Source of the DNA: an uncultured Pelagibacteraceae bacterium
GTDB taxonomy: Bacteria > Pseudomonadota > Alphaproteobacteria > Pelagibacterales > Pelagibacteraceae
Assembly: GCA_902615445.1 (NCBI GenBank)
Contig: CACMOQ010000001.1
Span: 1-64,000 of the forward strand
Reading direction: 5' to 3'
Length of the DNA stretch: 64,000 nt
In this document: one piece after another, positions 26,531 through 35,004 of the stretch
Position numbering within the stretch: position 1 is the stretch's first letter
How the letters are laid out: the number at the start of each line of letters is the position of its first letter
The notes under the pieces: generated by a model
What the model was told of the DNA's origin: nothing
What the model saw: the letters and a program-made list of their open reading frames with translations, nothing else
Databases searched by the model: none
Made by a program: the position numbers and the translations under genes

Positions 26531-27086
26531 GGGATCTTTTTGAAAGAATTCTTTGTAGGGTTCTTCTATGCATTTTTAATCTTCTAGCTGTTTCAGATAC
26601 ATTCCTATTGCACAATTCAAATACTCTGTGAATATGCTCCCATTTTACCCTGTCTGCTGACATTGGATTTTCTGGTGGAGCCGCCTTTTTTGATGGATCA
26701 GCTAATAAAGCTTTTTCAACGTCGTCAGCATCTGCTGGTTTTGCTAAATAATCTATTGCCCCTTCTTTAATAGCAGCTACTGCTGTTGGAATATTTCCAT
26801 AACCAGTTAACATTATAATTCTGCTAGATGAATTGCTATTTTGGATTTCTTTAACTACCTCTAATCCATTTCCATCTCCCAACCTAAGATCTACTACTGC
26901 GAAACCTGGTTTTTTAGATTTGACCGTATCTATGCCTTTTTTTACACCTTCAGCTTGAATAACCTCAAAACCCTTCTTTTCCATAGCTCGTGCCAACCTT
27001 TCTCTGAAAGGATTATCATCATCAACAATAAGTAAGGATTTATTGTCGAAATCAGCTAAATTTTGTAATGGTGCTTCATTTTTCAT
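26523..27086 (-). CDS. regA: Response regulator, RegA/ActR/PrrA-type redox regulator
   Basis: Receiver domain with acidic DDD near the start, phospho-Asp66 (from this start) in AVVDLRLGDGNG, then a proline linker and a C-terminal Fis-type helix-turn-helix with ELCNRNVSETARRLKMHRRTLQRIL. This architecture and HTH are typical of RegA/ActR/PrrA, global redox regulators of alphaproteobacteria. An ATG nine codons upstream (27113) is possible; I chose 27086 because MKNEAPLQNL gives the family length (about 185 aa). The partner kinase RegB is not in the window. The gene diverges from the polyamine operon. Confidence 0.9.
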   Translation of the reverse strand: MKNEAPLQNLADFDNKSLLIVDDDNPFRERLARAMEKKGFEVIQAEGVKKGIDTVKSKKPGFAVVDLRLGDGNGLEVVKEIQNSNSSSRIIMLTGYGNIPTAVAAIKEGAIDYLAKPADADDVEKALLADPSKKAAPPENPMSADRVKWEHIHRVFELCNRNVSETARRLKMHRRTLQRILSKRSPK

Positions 27087-27113
27087 GAGATATATATGGA
27101 TATTTTTTTCCAC

Positions 27114-27231
27114 AGTTCAATAGGCTATTATTTGCTTTACATTAATTAACTAATGAATTAATTGCTGCAATTACTAAAGTTTTTTAAATAAAAAGACTTT
27201 TTTTATTAAATTTTTTTAGGGAGCATTTTAA
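27114..27231 (+). promoter_or_regulatory. Leader region of the polyamine operon with a possible attenuator hairpin
   Basis: This 118-bp gap separates regA (minus) from the decarboxylase gene (plus). AAAGTTTTTT (27176-27185) can pair with AAAAA-G-ACTTT (27190-27200, one bulged G) over an AAAT loop, directly followed by TTTT and later a second T-run. This looks like an AT-rich terminator or attenuator placed before the first gene. A weak TTTACA (27136-27141), 17 bp from TAATTG, could be its promoter. A GGGAGC Shine-Dalgarno precedes the ATG. In so AT-rich a genome, chance is a real alternative. Confidence 0.3.
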
Positions 27232-28416
27232 ATGCAAAAATTTAAGTCGGTTGAAGAATTAGTAACTCAACTGAGACCTGACAAACCAGTCTACTGTATA
27301 AGAAAGAATTCTATTCTTTCCGCTTCTAGGTACTTTCAAAAAAAATTTCCAGGTGAGATATTATACGCTGTAAAAACAAACCCTCATAAAGAAGTCATTA
27401 AAACTCTTATTGAAAGTGGAATAAAACAATTTGATGTTGCTTCAATAGAAGAAATAAAAGCTGTACGAGAATTTAGTCACTCAGCTAAATGTTCCTATAT
27501 GCACACAATAAAAAGTAAAAACAGTATATCCGAAGCATACTTTAAATATGGGATAAAAACATTTGCTTTAGATACTAAAGATGAACTTATTAAAATTATA
27601 AAAAACACAAATAACGCTAAAGATCTTGAATTATTTGTGAGAGTGGCTGTATCAAATGAGCATGCAGAAATAGATTTATCTAAAAAATTTGGTGCTTTAA
27701 ATTCTGAAGCAGTAGGATTATTACGATTAGTAAAACAATACGCAAAAAAAATAGGTTTAAGTTTCCATGTTGGATCTCAGTGTATGCATCCTATTTCTTA
27801 TCACAAGGGTATCACTGAAATTGGAAACATAATTAAAAAAACTAAAATTAGTCCTAATTATATTAATGTTGGCGGTGGTTTTCCCACAATATACCCTGAC
27901 TTAATTCCACAGTCTTTAGATAATTATCTAAATGAAATTAAAAAAAGTTTAGAAAACTTAAAATTAAATAATAAGACAGAAATTATTTGTGAGCCTGGAA
28001 GAGCTCTAGTAGCAGAAAGTGGATCTACCATAGTAAGGGTAAATCTAAAAAAGAAACAAAAACTTTATATAAATGATGGAACCTATGGAACGCTTTTTGA
28101 TGCTGGAACTCCAAACATAGTTTTTCCATCTAAAATGATTAAAGATAGCTCTAGCAAAATTATTTCCAAAAAATTAACTGCGTTCGATTTTTATGGTCCT
28201 ACTTGTGACAGTATGGATTATATGAAGGGTCCTTTTTTACTTCCAAACAATATTAAAGAAAATGATTATATTGAACTTGGGCAACTAGGGGCTTACGGAT
28301 TAACATTTAGAACACAATTTAATGGATTCTTTTCAGACGAAATTTATGAAGTAGAGGACCAGCCAATTATGACGCTTTATGATAAAGATGTTAATAAAGC
28401 TATATTAGTTGCTTAA
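27232..28416 (+). CDS. Ornithine/lysine-type decarboxylase, alanine-racemase fold
   Basis: The 394-aa PLP enzyme of the Orn/DAP/Arg decarboxylase 2 family has the PLP lysine K48 in YAVKTNP, FDVAS, HVGSQ, GGGFP (phosphate binding), CEPGRALVAESG and the active-site Cys325 in GPTCDSMD. These eukaryotic-like ODCs make putrescine from ornithine; close relatives act on lysine or arginine. Asp290 in TLFDAG appears to occupy the position that contacts the distal amino group in ODC, which fits ornithine. The agmatine-processing genes downstream leave arginine possible. First gene of a four-gene operon; the next start overlaps the stop by one base. Confidence 0.88.
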   Translation: MQKFKSVEELVTQLRPDKPVYCIRKNSILSASRYFQKKFPGEILYAVKTNPHKEVIKTLIESGIKQFDVASIEEIKAVREFSHSAKCSYMHTIKSKNSISEAYFKYGIKTFALDTKDELIKIIKNTNNAKDLELFVRVAVSNEHAEIDLSKKFGALNSEAVGLLRLVKQYAKKIGLSFHVGSQCMHPISYHKGITEIGNIIKKTKISPNYINVGGGFPTIYPDLIPQSLDNYLNEIKKSLENLKLNNKTEIICEPGRALVAESGSTIVRVNLKKKQKLYINDGTYGTLFDAGTPNIVFPSKMIKDSSSKIISKKLTAFDFYGPTCDSMDYMKGPFLLPNNIKENDYIELGQLGAYGLTFRTQFNGFFSDEIYEVEDQPIMTLYDKDVNKAILVA

Positions 28417-29456
28417 TGTCAGAAGATAAAAAATTTGGCCATAACAGTAAAAAAGATTTTTTAAAAAATCCGGTTCAACACATTGATATAACCTCCTTTG
28501 ATGCACGAAAGATTATTGCCTCAATGGAAAAAATGTCTTTTGTTTCAAGAGAAACTGCAAATGCCGCTAAAATATATAATCAAATGCTAAAAGATAAGGA
28601 TTGTACAATTTTTTTAACGTTAGCGGGCTCTACCTCTGCAGCGGGATGCATGCATATTTACAGAGATATGGTAAAATACAATATGGTAGATGCAATTGTT
28701 GCAACTGGAGCGTCAATAATTGATATGGACTTTTTTGAAGCATTAGGATTTAAACATTATCAAGGTTCCCAATTTCAAGACGACACTGAACTGAGAAAAA
28801 ATTATATTGATAGAATTTATGATACATTTATTGATGAAGAGGAGCTTCAAATGTGTGATAAAACGATAGGAAAAATAGCTGATAAACTTGAGCCAAAATC
28901 TTACACGTCAAGAGAATTTATAGAAGAGATTGGAAAATATCTGATATCAAATGCAAAAAAGAAAGGGTCTTTGATTGAGACAGCTTATAAAAATGAAGTT
29001 CCAATATTTTGTCCAGCATTTACTGACTCTAGTGCAGGATTTGGGCTTGTAATGCATCAAGAAAGAAATCCTAAAAGTCATGTTACTATAGACTCAATAA
29101 GGGAGTTTAGAGAACTTACCGAAGTGAAGATAAAGTCTAAAAGTTCAGGATTATTTATGATTGGTGGAGGTGTTCCTAAAAATTTCATACAGGATACTGT
29201 AATTTGTGCAGAACTCTTGGGAAAAAACGTGGACATGCATAAGTATGCAATCCAAATCACAGTTGCTGACTCAAGAGATGGTGCTTGTAGCAGCTCAACA
29301 TTAAAAGAAGCAAGTTCATGGGGCAAAGTTGATTCAGCCAAGGAACAAATGGTATTTGCTGAAGCAACTAGTGTTTTGCCATTAATAGTAAGTGATGCCT
29401 ATCATACTGGTGCATGGAAGAATAGAGATAGAAAAAAATTTTCTAAAATATTTTGA
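28416..29456 (+). CDS. Deoxyhypusine synthase-like protein (probable homospermidine-type synthase)
   Basis: The 346-aa protein belongs to the deoxyhypusine synthase family. In eukaryotes DHS transfers an aminobutyl group from spermidine to eIF5A, but bacteria have no eIF5A. The NAD-binding and catalytic segments are kept: LTLAGSTSAAG near 67-77, VATGAS near 95-100, GGGVPKNF at 250-257 and SWGK with Lys304, which matches the lysine that forms the enzyme-imine intermediate in DHS. In this operon the likely acceptor is a diamine such as putrescine, giving homospermidine or spermidine-like products. That is inference; DHS-family membership is clear. Confidence 0.87.
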   Translation: MSEDKKFGHNSKKDFLKNPVQHIDITSFDARKIIASMEKMSFVSRETANAAKIYNQMLKDKDCTIFLTLAGSTSAAGCMHIYRDMVKYNMVDAIVATGASIIDMDFFEALGFKHYQGSQFQDDTELRKNYIDRIYDTFIDEEELQMCDKTIGKIADKLEPKSYTSREFIEEIGKYLISNAKKKGSLIETAYKNEVPIFCPAFTDSSAGFGLVMHQERNPKSHVTIDSIREFRELTEVKIKSKSSGLFMIGGGVPKNFIQDTVICAELLGKNVDMHKYAIQITVADSRDGACSSSTLKEASSWGKVDSAKEQMVFAEATSVLPLIVSDAYHTGAWKNRDRKKFSKIF

Positions 29457-29459
29457 TTA

Positions 29460-30341
29460 ATGGTCAAAAAAGTAAAAATTGGAATTATTCAAAGTAAAAT
29501 TTCAGATAATATCAAGTCAAATATTATATCAGCAATTAAAAGTATTAAAAAAGCAGCATCCAAAAAAGCTAGGATAATTTGTTTACCAGAGCTATTTTTA
29601 TCAACTTATTTTTGTCAAACAGAAAATCACTCGAATTTTAAACTCGCAGAAAAAATACCAGGTAAAATAACAGATATATTTTCTAATTTAGCAAATGAAT
29701 TGGGGGTAATTCTAATCCTTTCATTATTTGAAAAGAGGACTTCAGGTTTTTACCATAATACAACTATTATAATAAATGAAAGAGGTAAAATATTAGCTAA
29801 ATATAGAAAAATGCATATTCCAGATGATCCAGGATATTATGAGAAATTTTATTTCACTCCTGGAGATTTAGGATTTAAGTCAGTCAAAACAAAATTTGGT
29901 AAAATTGGACCTTTAATATGTTGGGATCAATGGTTTCCAGAGGCTGCGAGATTAACAGCACTTAAGGGTGCGCAAATAATTATTTATCCAACAGCTATAG
30001 GATGGCATCCAAAGGAAAAAAAAAAATTTGGTAAATCTCAATTAGACTCCTGGATCACAATGCAAAAATCTCACGCAATAGCAAATGGAACTTTTGTAGT
30101 TGCCATTAATAGAGTTGGAACAGAAAGCAAGGGTAGAAAAAAAATAGAATTCTGGGGAAATTCAATGGTAATAAACCCTAGTGGTCAAATAATTGGAAAA
30201 CTTAGTAACAATAAGCAACAAATTTTAATTCGTGAGATCGATTATAAAAAAATTGATAATGCCAGAGAACATTGGCCCTTTTTAAGGGATAGAAGAATAG
30301 ATTTTTACAAAGGAATACTAAAGAATCCTGAAGATGAATGA
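29460..30341 (+). CDS. aguB: N-carbamoylputrescine amidohydrolase
   Basis: The 293-aa nitrilase-superfamily enzyme has the E-K-C triad: Glu44 in CLPELFLSTYF, Lys117 in KYRKMHIPDD and Cys154 in LICWDQWFPEAARL. The ICWDQWFPE sequence and HIPDDPGYYEKFYFTPGD (motifs PDDPGYYEK and FTPGD) are typical of AguB, which converts N-carbamoylputrescine to putrescine, CO2 and ammonia. It overlaps the next gene, aguA, by 8 bp and follows the DHS-like gene by 3 bp. Confidence 0.93.
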   Translation: MVKKVKIGIIQSKISDNIKSNIISAIKSIKKAASKKARIICLPELFLSTYFCQTENHSNFKLAEKIPGKITDIFSNLANELGVILILSLFEKRTSGFYHNTTIIINERGKILAKYRKMHIPDDPGYYEKFYFTPGDLGFKSVKTKFGKIGPLICWDQWFPEAARLTALKGAQIIIYPTAIGWHPKEKKKFGKSQLDSWITMQKSHAIANGTFVVAINRVGTESKGRKKIEFWGNSMVINPSGQIIGKLSNNKQQILIREIDYKKIDNAREHWPFLRDRRIDFYKGILKNPEDE

Positions 30342-31386
30342 AAAACTCAATGACTTTAGAATGCCTGCAGAATGGGAAAATCAAAAGTCTGTATGGATTG
30401 CTTGGCCTTATAATAAATATGATTGGCCAGGATTATATAAATCTATTCCTAAAGTAGTTTTAGAGATAATTTATAAAATTTCTAAAAGCCAAACAGTTAA
30501 TTTGTTAGTTCATAAAAAAGTTAAAAAAATTAAAAAGTTAATTCAATTAAGCAAAATTAAGAATATTAATTTTCATAAAATTAAAACTGACAGAATTTGG
30601 TTAAGAGATTCAGGACCGATATTTTTAATTAACAAAAAAATTAAAAAAAAATTAATATTAGATTTTCGATTCAATGGATGGGCTAAATACAATAATTTCA
30701 ATAATGATAATAAAATTACTGATAAAATAAGTAAGTTGGTCAAATTAAAAAAAATTGAGCCAGTTATAAAAAAAAATAAAAATTTAATAAAAGTAATAAT
30801 GGAAGGTGGAGCTTTTGATGTTAATGGTGTGGGATCAATAATATTAACTGAGGAATGCTTATTGAGCAAGATTCAAGAGAGAAATAAAGATTTAAAAAAA
30901 AAAGACTATGAGAAATTATTTAGCAAATATTTAAATATCAAAAATTTTATATGGTTAAAAAAAGGAATTATAGGAGATGACACTCATGGTCATGTTGATG
31001 ATATTTCAAGATTTGTCTCTAAGAATACGATTATGACAGCAATTGAAAGTAATAAAAAAGACAAAAATTACAAAAATCTTTATGAAAATTTAGATATCTT
31101 AAAAAAATCTAAAAATCAAAATGGGCGAAAATTTAAAATCGTAAAAGTGCCTATGCCTTCACCTATTTATATAAAAAAAACTAGAGTCCCTGCAAGTTAC
31201 CTAAATTTTTATATTTGTAATAAAAAAGTACTATTACCAATTTTTAAAGTAAAAGAGGATAATATTGCTATTAAAATTTTTAGAAATTTTTTTAAAAATA
31301 AAAAAATTGAAACAGTTGACTGTAGTAAATTGATATGGGGTTTTGGGGCAATACATTGCATGACACAGCAAGAACCTAAAATCTAG
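30334..31386 (+). CDS. aguA: Agmatine deiminase
   Basis: The 350-aa guanidine-modifying enzyme of the peptidylarginine deiminase fold converts agmatine to N-carbamoylputrescine. Characteristic elements are MPAEWENQKSVWIAWP at the start, RIWLRDSGPIF (substrate Asp), MEGGAFDVNG, GDDTHGHVDDISRF with the catalytic His, and the nucleophile Cys342 in GAIHCMTQQEP. It is the last gene of the operon. Together with aguB it supplies putrescine from agmatine, although no separate arginine decarboxylase is visible here. Confidence 0.95.
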   Translation: MNEKLNDFRMPAEWENQKSVWIAWPYNKYDWPGLYKSIPKVVLEIIYKISKSQTVNLLVHKKVKKIKKLIQLSKIKNINFHKIKTDRIWLRDSGPIFLINKKIKKKLILDFRFNGWAKYNNFNNDNKITDKISKLVKLKKIEPVIKKNKNLIKVIMEGGAFDVNGVGSIILTEECLLSKIQERNKDLKKKDYEKLFSKYLNIKNFIWLKKGIIGDDTHGHVDDISRFVSKNTIMTAIESNKKDKNYKNLYENLDILKKSKNQNGRKFKIVKVPMPSPIYIKKTRVPASYLNFYICNKKVLLPIFKVKEDNIAIKIFRNFFKNKKIETVDCSKLIWGFGAIHCMTQQEPKI

Positions 31387-31935
31387 CTAAGCTGCTTTAA
31401 GTGTACCAAGTAATAGTCTAAAGGGAATCAGCATTATTAAAGCTACAAAAAATTTTACTGCTAAGTCTCCAAAAGATAAGGTTATCCAAGGTATTCCTGT
31501 TCCGTAGAAAGATATTGAAAAAAATAAAAAAGTATCAACTGTTGATCCAATCAAAGATGACGTCAAAGGAGCAACAAACCATTTTTTTTGTCTCAACTGA
31601 TCAAATATTTGCACATCTAAAAGTTGTGCAATTATAAAGGCTGTTCCTGATCCAATTGCAATTCTTATGGATATAAGATCTGTAAAATTTGTTGAAAATA
31701 TTAGTGTAAATAAAATTCCTATTGTAAAACCAATATAAACAATTTTTCTAGCAACTATCTTACCAAATGATCTATTAGCTAAATCTGTAATTAAAAAAGC
31801 AATAGGATAACTAAATGCCCCATAAGTTAATATTTCCTCTAAACCATTATATTTAATTGGAAATTGAACTAAATAATTAGATGCCAGTACAACTAAACCC
31901 ATTAAAAATGAGAGAATAAAAAATATCTTTTTCAT
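31387..31935 (-). CDS. Queuosine precursor transporter (YhhQ/VUT family)
   Basis: The 182-aa inner-membrane protein has six hydrophobic helices. [20 protein letters not shown] (39-58) is the VUT-family signature (Y-P/I-x-x-x-TDL-x-N). YhhQ imports queuosine precursors (preQ0/preQ1) for tRNA modification. The start overlaps the rpmB stop by 4 bp, so it is cotranscribed with ribosomal protein L28. The stop abuts that of aguA. Substrate is taken from the family. Confidence 0.85.
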   Translation of the reverse strand: MKKIFFILSFLMGLVVLASNYLVQFPIKYNGLEEILTYGAFSYPIAFLITDLANRSFGKIVARKIVYIGFTIGILFTLIFSTNFTDLISIRIAIGSGTAFIIAQLLDVQIFDQLRQKKWFVAPLTSSLIGSTVDTFLFFSISFYGTGIPWITLSFGDLAVKFFVALIMLIPFRLLLGTLKAA

Positions 31936-32249
31936 TGAGCTGTTTTAGATTGAACCTGTTTCTTTTGAAACGGAGATTTAATAAGCAAGTTTTTTTTTAA
32001 TTTTTTTAATCTTGGTGATAAGTTTTTATTTTTAACAGTTTTAAGGAATTCATCAAAACTACCTTTTTTATCAACAGATCTTACACCTGCATTGCTGACC
32101 GTGAGCTTCATGCTTCTTTTTAAAAGTTCACTTGTAAACTTTACTTTTTTTAAGTTTGGTAAAAATCTTCTTTTTGTCTTATTATTCGCATGACTTACGT
32201 TGTGTCCTTTAAGAGGAATTTTACCAGTGAGTTCACATTTTTTCGACAT
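31932..32249 (-). CDS. rpmB: 50S ribosomal protein L28
   Basis: The 105-aa ribosomal protein starts [29 protein letters not shown] (motifs [21 protein letters not shown]), typical of L28, and has the longer basic C-terminal tail usual in alphaproteobacteria (E. coli L28 is 78 aa). A single Cys at position 5 remains. A good sigma-70-type promoter precedes it. It leads a two-gene unit with the YhhQ-type transporter gene. Confidence 0.96.
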   Translation of the reverse strand: MSKKCELTGKIPLKGHNVSHANNKTKRRFLPNLKKVKFTSELLKRSMKLTVSNAGVRSVDKKGSFDEFLKTVKNKNLSPRLKKLKKNLLIKSPFQKKQVQSKTAQ

Positions 32250-32261
32250 AATAACAAAAAG

Positions 32262-32290
32262 TATATAAATTGAGATTACGACCGCGTCAA
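32262..32290 (-). promoter_or_regulatory. Sigma-70-type promoter of rpmB
   Basis: On the minus strand, TTGACG (32290-32285) is followed after exactly 17 bp by TATATA (32267-32262), which is also continuous with TATACT. The -10 lies about 12 bp upstream of the start codon at 32249, so the leader must be very short. Both boxes match consensus well for this AT-rich background, and the GC-containing spacer makes the hexamers stand out. Confidence 0.6.
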
Positions 32291-32301
32291 GTTTATATAA
32301 T

Positions 32302-33354
32302 TTAAGAAATTGTTTTTTTTCCTATTATTTCACTAAAGTGCTTAACACCATCTTTTAACATCAATTCCTTTAGCTCTTTTTTAATTAGGTTCACAATATT
32401 AGGTCCTCTGTAAACCATCCCTGTATAAAGTTGGATGTAACTTGCTCCGGCCAAAAACTTCTTATAAGCACTTATTCCTGAGTCCACTCCCCCAACTCCA
32501 ATTATTTTAATTTTTTTACCTATAATTTCATAAAATTTTTCAATCAATTTTGTTGATTTTTCCTCTATCGGTTTTCCTGAAAGGCCACCTTTTTGATGTT
32601 TTTGAATATCATTTAGTTCATCTCTGGTTGAGTCTGAAGTATTAGATAAAATTACTGCTTCTATATTATTTTTTAAAAGAACATCAGATATTTTAGGTAT
32701 TTCTTGATCCTTTATATCAGGCGAAACCTTAACAACGATTGGAATGTTCGAATTAAGGACTGTTTTTTCATTATTAATAATTTGTAGTAATTTATTCAAC
32801 TTATTTTGATCATGAAAATTTCTAAGCTCTTCTGTATTAGGAGATGAAATGTTGATTGTAATATAATCAGCAATTCTATGAAAGGCTTTTAAACATTCGA
32901 TATAGTCGTTGTGTCTATTATTTGTATCTTTATTAGGACCAATATTAATTCCAAGTAAGCCGATCTGTTTGTTTGATAAAATCCTATCAGCAATATTTTT
33001 TGCACCTAAGTTATTAAAACCTAATCTATTTATTAAGGCTTCATCCTCTACTAGTCTAAAAACTCTAGGTTTAGGATTGCCGTATTGTCTTAGAGGTGTA
33101 ACGGTACCAGCTTCTACAAAACCAAATCCAAGCTTAAACAATGAATTATAAACTTCAGCATTTTTATCAAATCCAGCTGCTACTCCAATTGGATTAACTA
33201 TGTCTTTATTAAATAATTTAGTTTTAAATAAGTCATTATCTTTATTCGAATCTAAAATATTTGGAACAAAATTCAACTTTAACGATTTTATTGCTAAACT
33301 ATGTGCTATCTCTGGATCTAGTTTAAAAATTAAAGATCTTAAATTTGAAAACAT
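32302..33354 (-). CDS. pyrD: Dihydroorotate dehydrogenase (quinone), class 2
   Basis: The 350-aa FMN enzyme of pyrimidine synthesis passes electrons to ubiquinone at the inner membrane. Class 2 marks are the N-terminal membrane-associating helix ([21 protein letters not shown]), [30 protein letters not shown] with the catalytic Ser region, VVKVSPD and GVGGVDSG plus [11 protein letters not shown] at the end. The start codon abuts the lysS stop (33354 shared), so pyrD follows lysS in one transcript. Confidence 0.96.
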   Translation of the reverse strand: MFSNLRSLIFKLDPEIAHSLAIKSLKLNFVPNILDSNKDNDLFKTKLFNKDIVNPIGVAAGFDKNAEVYNSLFKLGFGFVEAGTVTPLRQYGNPKPRVFRLVEDEALINRLGFNNLGAKNIADRILSNKQIGLLGINIGPNKDTNNRHNDYIECLKAFHRIADYITINISSPNTEELRNFHDQNKLNKLLQIINNEKTVLNSNIPIVVKVSPDIKDQEIPKISDVLLKNNIEAVILSNTSDSTRDELNDIQKHQKGGLSGKPIEEKSTKLIEKFYEIIGKKIKIIGVGGVDSGISAYKKFLAGASYIQLYTGMVYRGPNIVNLIKKELKELMLKDGVKHFSEIIGKKTIS

Positions 33355-34916
33355 TATTTAATTCTACTTATTATAAGATCTTTTGTTTCTTTAACACCAA
33401 AAAAACTTATAAAAAAACCCATTCGAGGACCATTTTCGTCTCCAAAAACAACTTCATAAATCAATCTAAACCAATCTCTTAAATTTTCTGAATATCCGTT
33501 ATCTTTTCCAGTTGAATAGATTAATGTTTGAATATCCTCTGGAGACATTTTATCATTACATTCATCAAGTGTTTTGATTAATGCCTCTAATGCCTTTTTT
33601 TCTTTTTGATCAGGTGTTTTATATTTCTTTTTAGTTTTAATTACATCGTTGAAATATTTTATTGCATATCCAACTAGATCGTCAAAGATAGGCTGTTCTT
33701 TTTCAGAAATATTTTCTTTATATCTTTTAACAAATTTCCACAAAAGTTCTTTATTTTCGGCATTACTTGTTTCAACGAGGTTTAATAGCATCGAAAAAGA
33801 CATAATCATTTTTTCTCTAGGAACTTTTCCATTATGTACATGCCAAACCGGGTTCATCAATAATTGAAGTTCGTCTTGAGTTTTAGCCTTCTCTATAAGT
33901 TCAAGATATTCATCAACTGCTTTTGGAACTATCTCGTTGTATAGTTTTTTTGCTCTTTTTGGATTTTGATACATATAAAGTGATAAACTTTCTGGAGAAG
34001 CGTAATCTAACCACTGTTCTATTGTAATTCCATTACCTTTTGATTTGGAAATTTTTTCTCCTTTTTCATCTAAAAAAAGTTCATAAGCAAAACCCGCTGG
34101 GTTTTTTTTTCCAATCAAGTTAATTATTTTAGTTGATAAAATTGCGCTTTCGATTAAATCTTTGCCATACATTTCAAAATCTACATCTAAAGCATACCAC
34201 CTCATTGCCCAGTCAACCTTCCATTGTAATTTACAATGACCGTCTAAAATACTAGAGGCTAAATCTTTACCATCATTATCAAAGACTATTTCTGACTTTT
34301 CTTTATTAATTTTTTTAACTGGAATTTCTAAAACGCGATTTGTGTCTGGACAAATTGGTAAAAATGGGCTGTAAGTTTTTTGTCGTTCCTTTCCTAAAGT
34401 AGGTAAAATAATATTCATAATCTGCTCGTAATTTTCTAAAATAATTTTAAGAGTTGAATTAAAAAAACCTGATTTATAAAGATTAGTAGAGCTTTTAAAA
34501 TCATATTTAAAATTAAAATCATTTAAAAAACTTTTTAATTTTTCATTATTATGTTCACCAAAACTTTTATATTTATTAAAAGGGTCCGGAACTTGTGTCA
34601 AAGGCTTATGAAGATTTTTTTCTAAAATTTCTTTATTCGGTACATTGTCTGGAACTTTTCTAAGACCGTCCATATCATCTGAAAATGTGATTATTTCTGC
34701 TGGAACATCAGTTAAATGTTTTAATGCATTAACTATCATTGATGTTCTTGCAACCTCACCAAAAGTTCCAATATGAGGAAGTCCACTGGGTCCATAACCT
34801 GTTTGCAGAGTAATTTTTCCTTTTTTTTCAATAATAGATTTTCTTTCTCTAAGCATTTTTTTTGCTTCAACAAACGGCCAAGCACTTGTTTTGTCTAAAT
34901 TCTCTTTTTTAATCAT
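33354..34916 (-). CDS. lysK: Lysyl-tRNA synthetase, class I (archaeal type)
   Basis: Charges tRNA-Lys with lysine. It belongs to the class I enzyme found in archaea and most alphaproteobacteria, not the class II LysS of E. coli. The Rossmann-fold motifs are HIGT at 48-51 within GPSGLPHIGTFGE (HIGH equivalent) and KISKSKGNG (KMSKS equivalent). Length is 520 aa. It is translationally coupled to pyrD and divergent from trkH across an 88-bp gap. Confidence 0.95.
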   Translation of the reverse strand: MIKKENLDKTSAWPFVEAKKMLRERKSIIEKKGKITLQTGYGPSGLPHIGTFGEVARTSMIVNALKHLTDVPAEIITFSDDMDGLRKVPDNVPNKEILEKNLHKPLTQVPDPFNKYKSFGEHNNEKLKSFLNDFNFKYDFKSSTNLYKSGFFNSTLKIILENYEQIMNIILPTLGKERQKTYSPFLPICPDTNRVLEIPVKKINKEKSEIVFDNDGKDLASSILDGHCKLQWKVDWAMRWYALDVDFEMYGKDLIESAILSTKIINLIGKKNPAGFAYELFLDEKGEKISKSKGNGITIEQWLDYASPESLSLYMYQNPKRAKKLYNEIVPKAVDEYLELIEKAKTQDELQLLMNPVWHVHNGKVPREKMIMSFSMLLNLVETSNAENKELLWKFVKRYKENISEKEQPIFDDLVGYAIKYFNDVIKTKKKYKTPDQKEKKALEALIKTLDECNDKMSPEDIQTLIYSTGKDNGYSENLRDWFRLIYEVVFGDENGPRMGFFISFFGVKETKDLIISRIK

Positions 34917-35004
34917 GAATAATTCAAATATAATCTAATATTAGTGGTTAAGTTTATTCTTATAGAGTTGAAATTTATTTACCATAAAATAATCTCTTTT
35001 CAAA

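Noticed and set aside
27114-27231. speF-type RNA motif upstream of the ornithine decarboxylase-like gene.
   Set aside because: The region is short and nearly all A/T; I cannot match conserved blocks of that motif and only report a weak hairpin.
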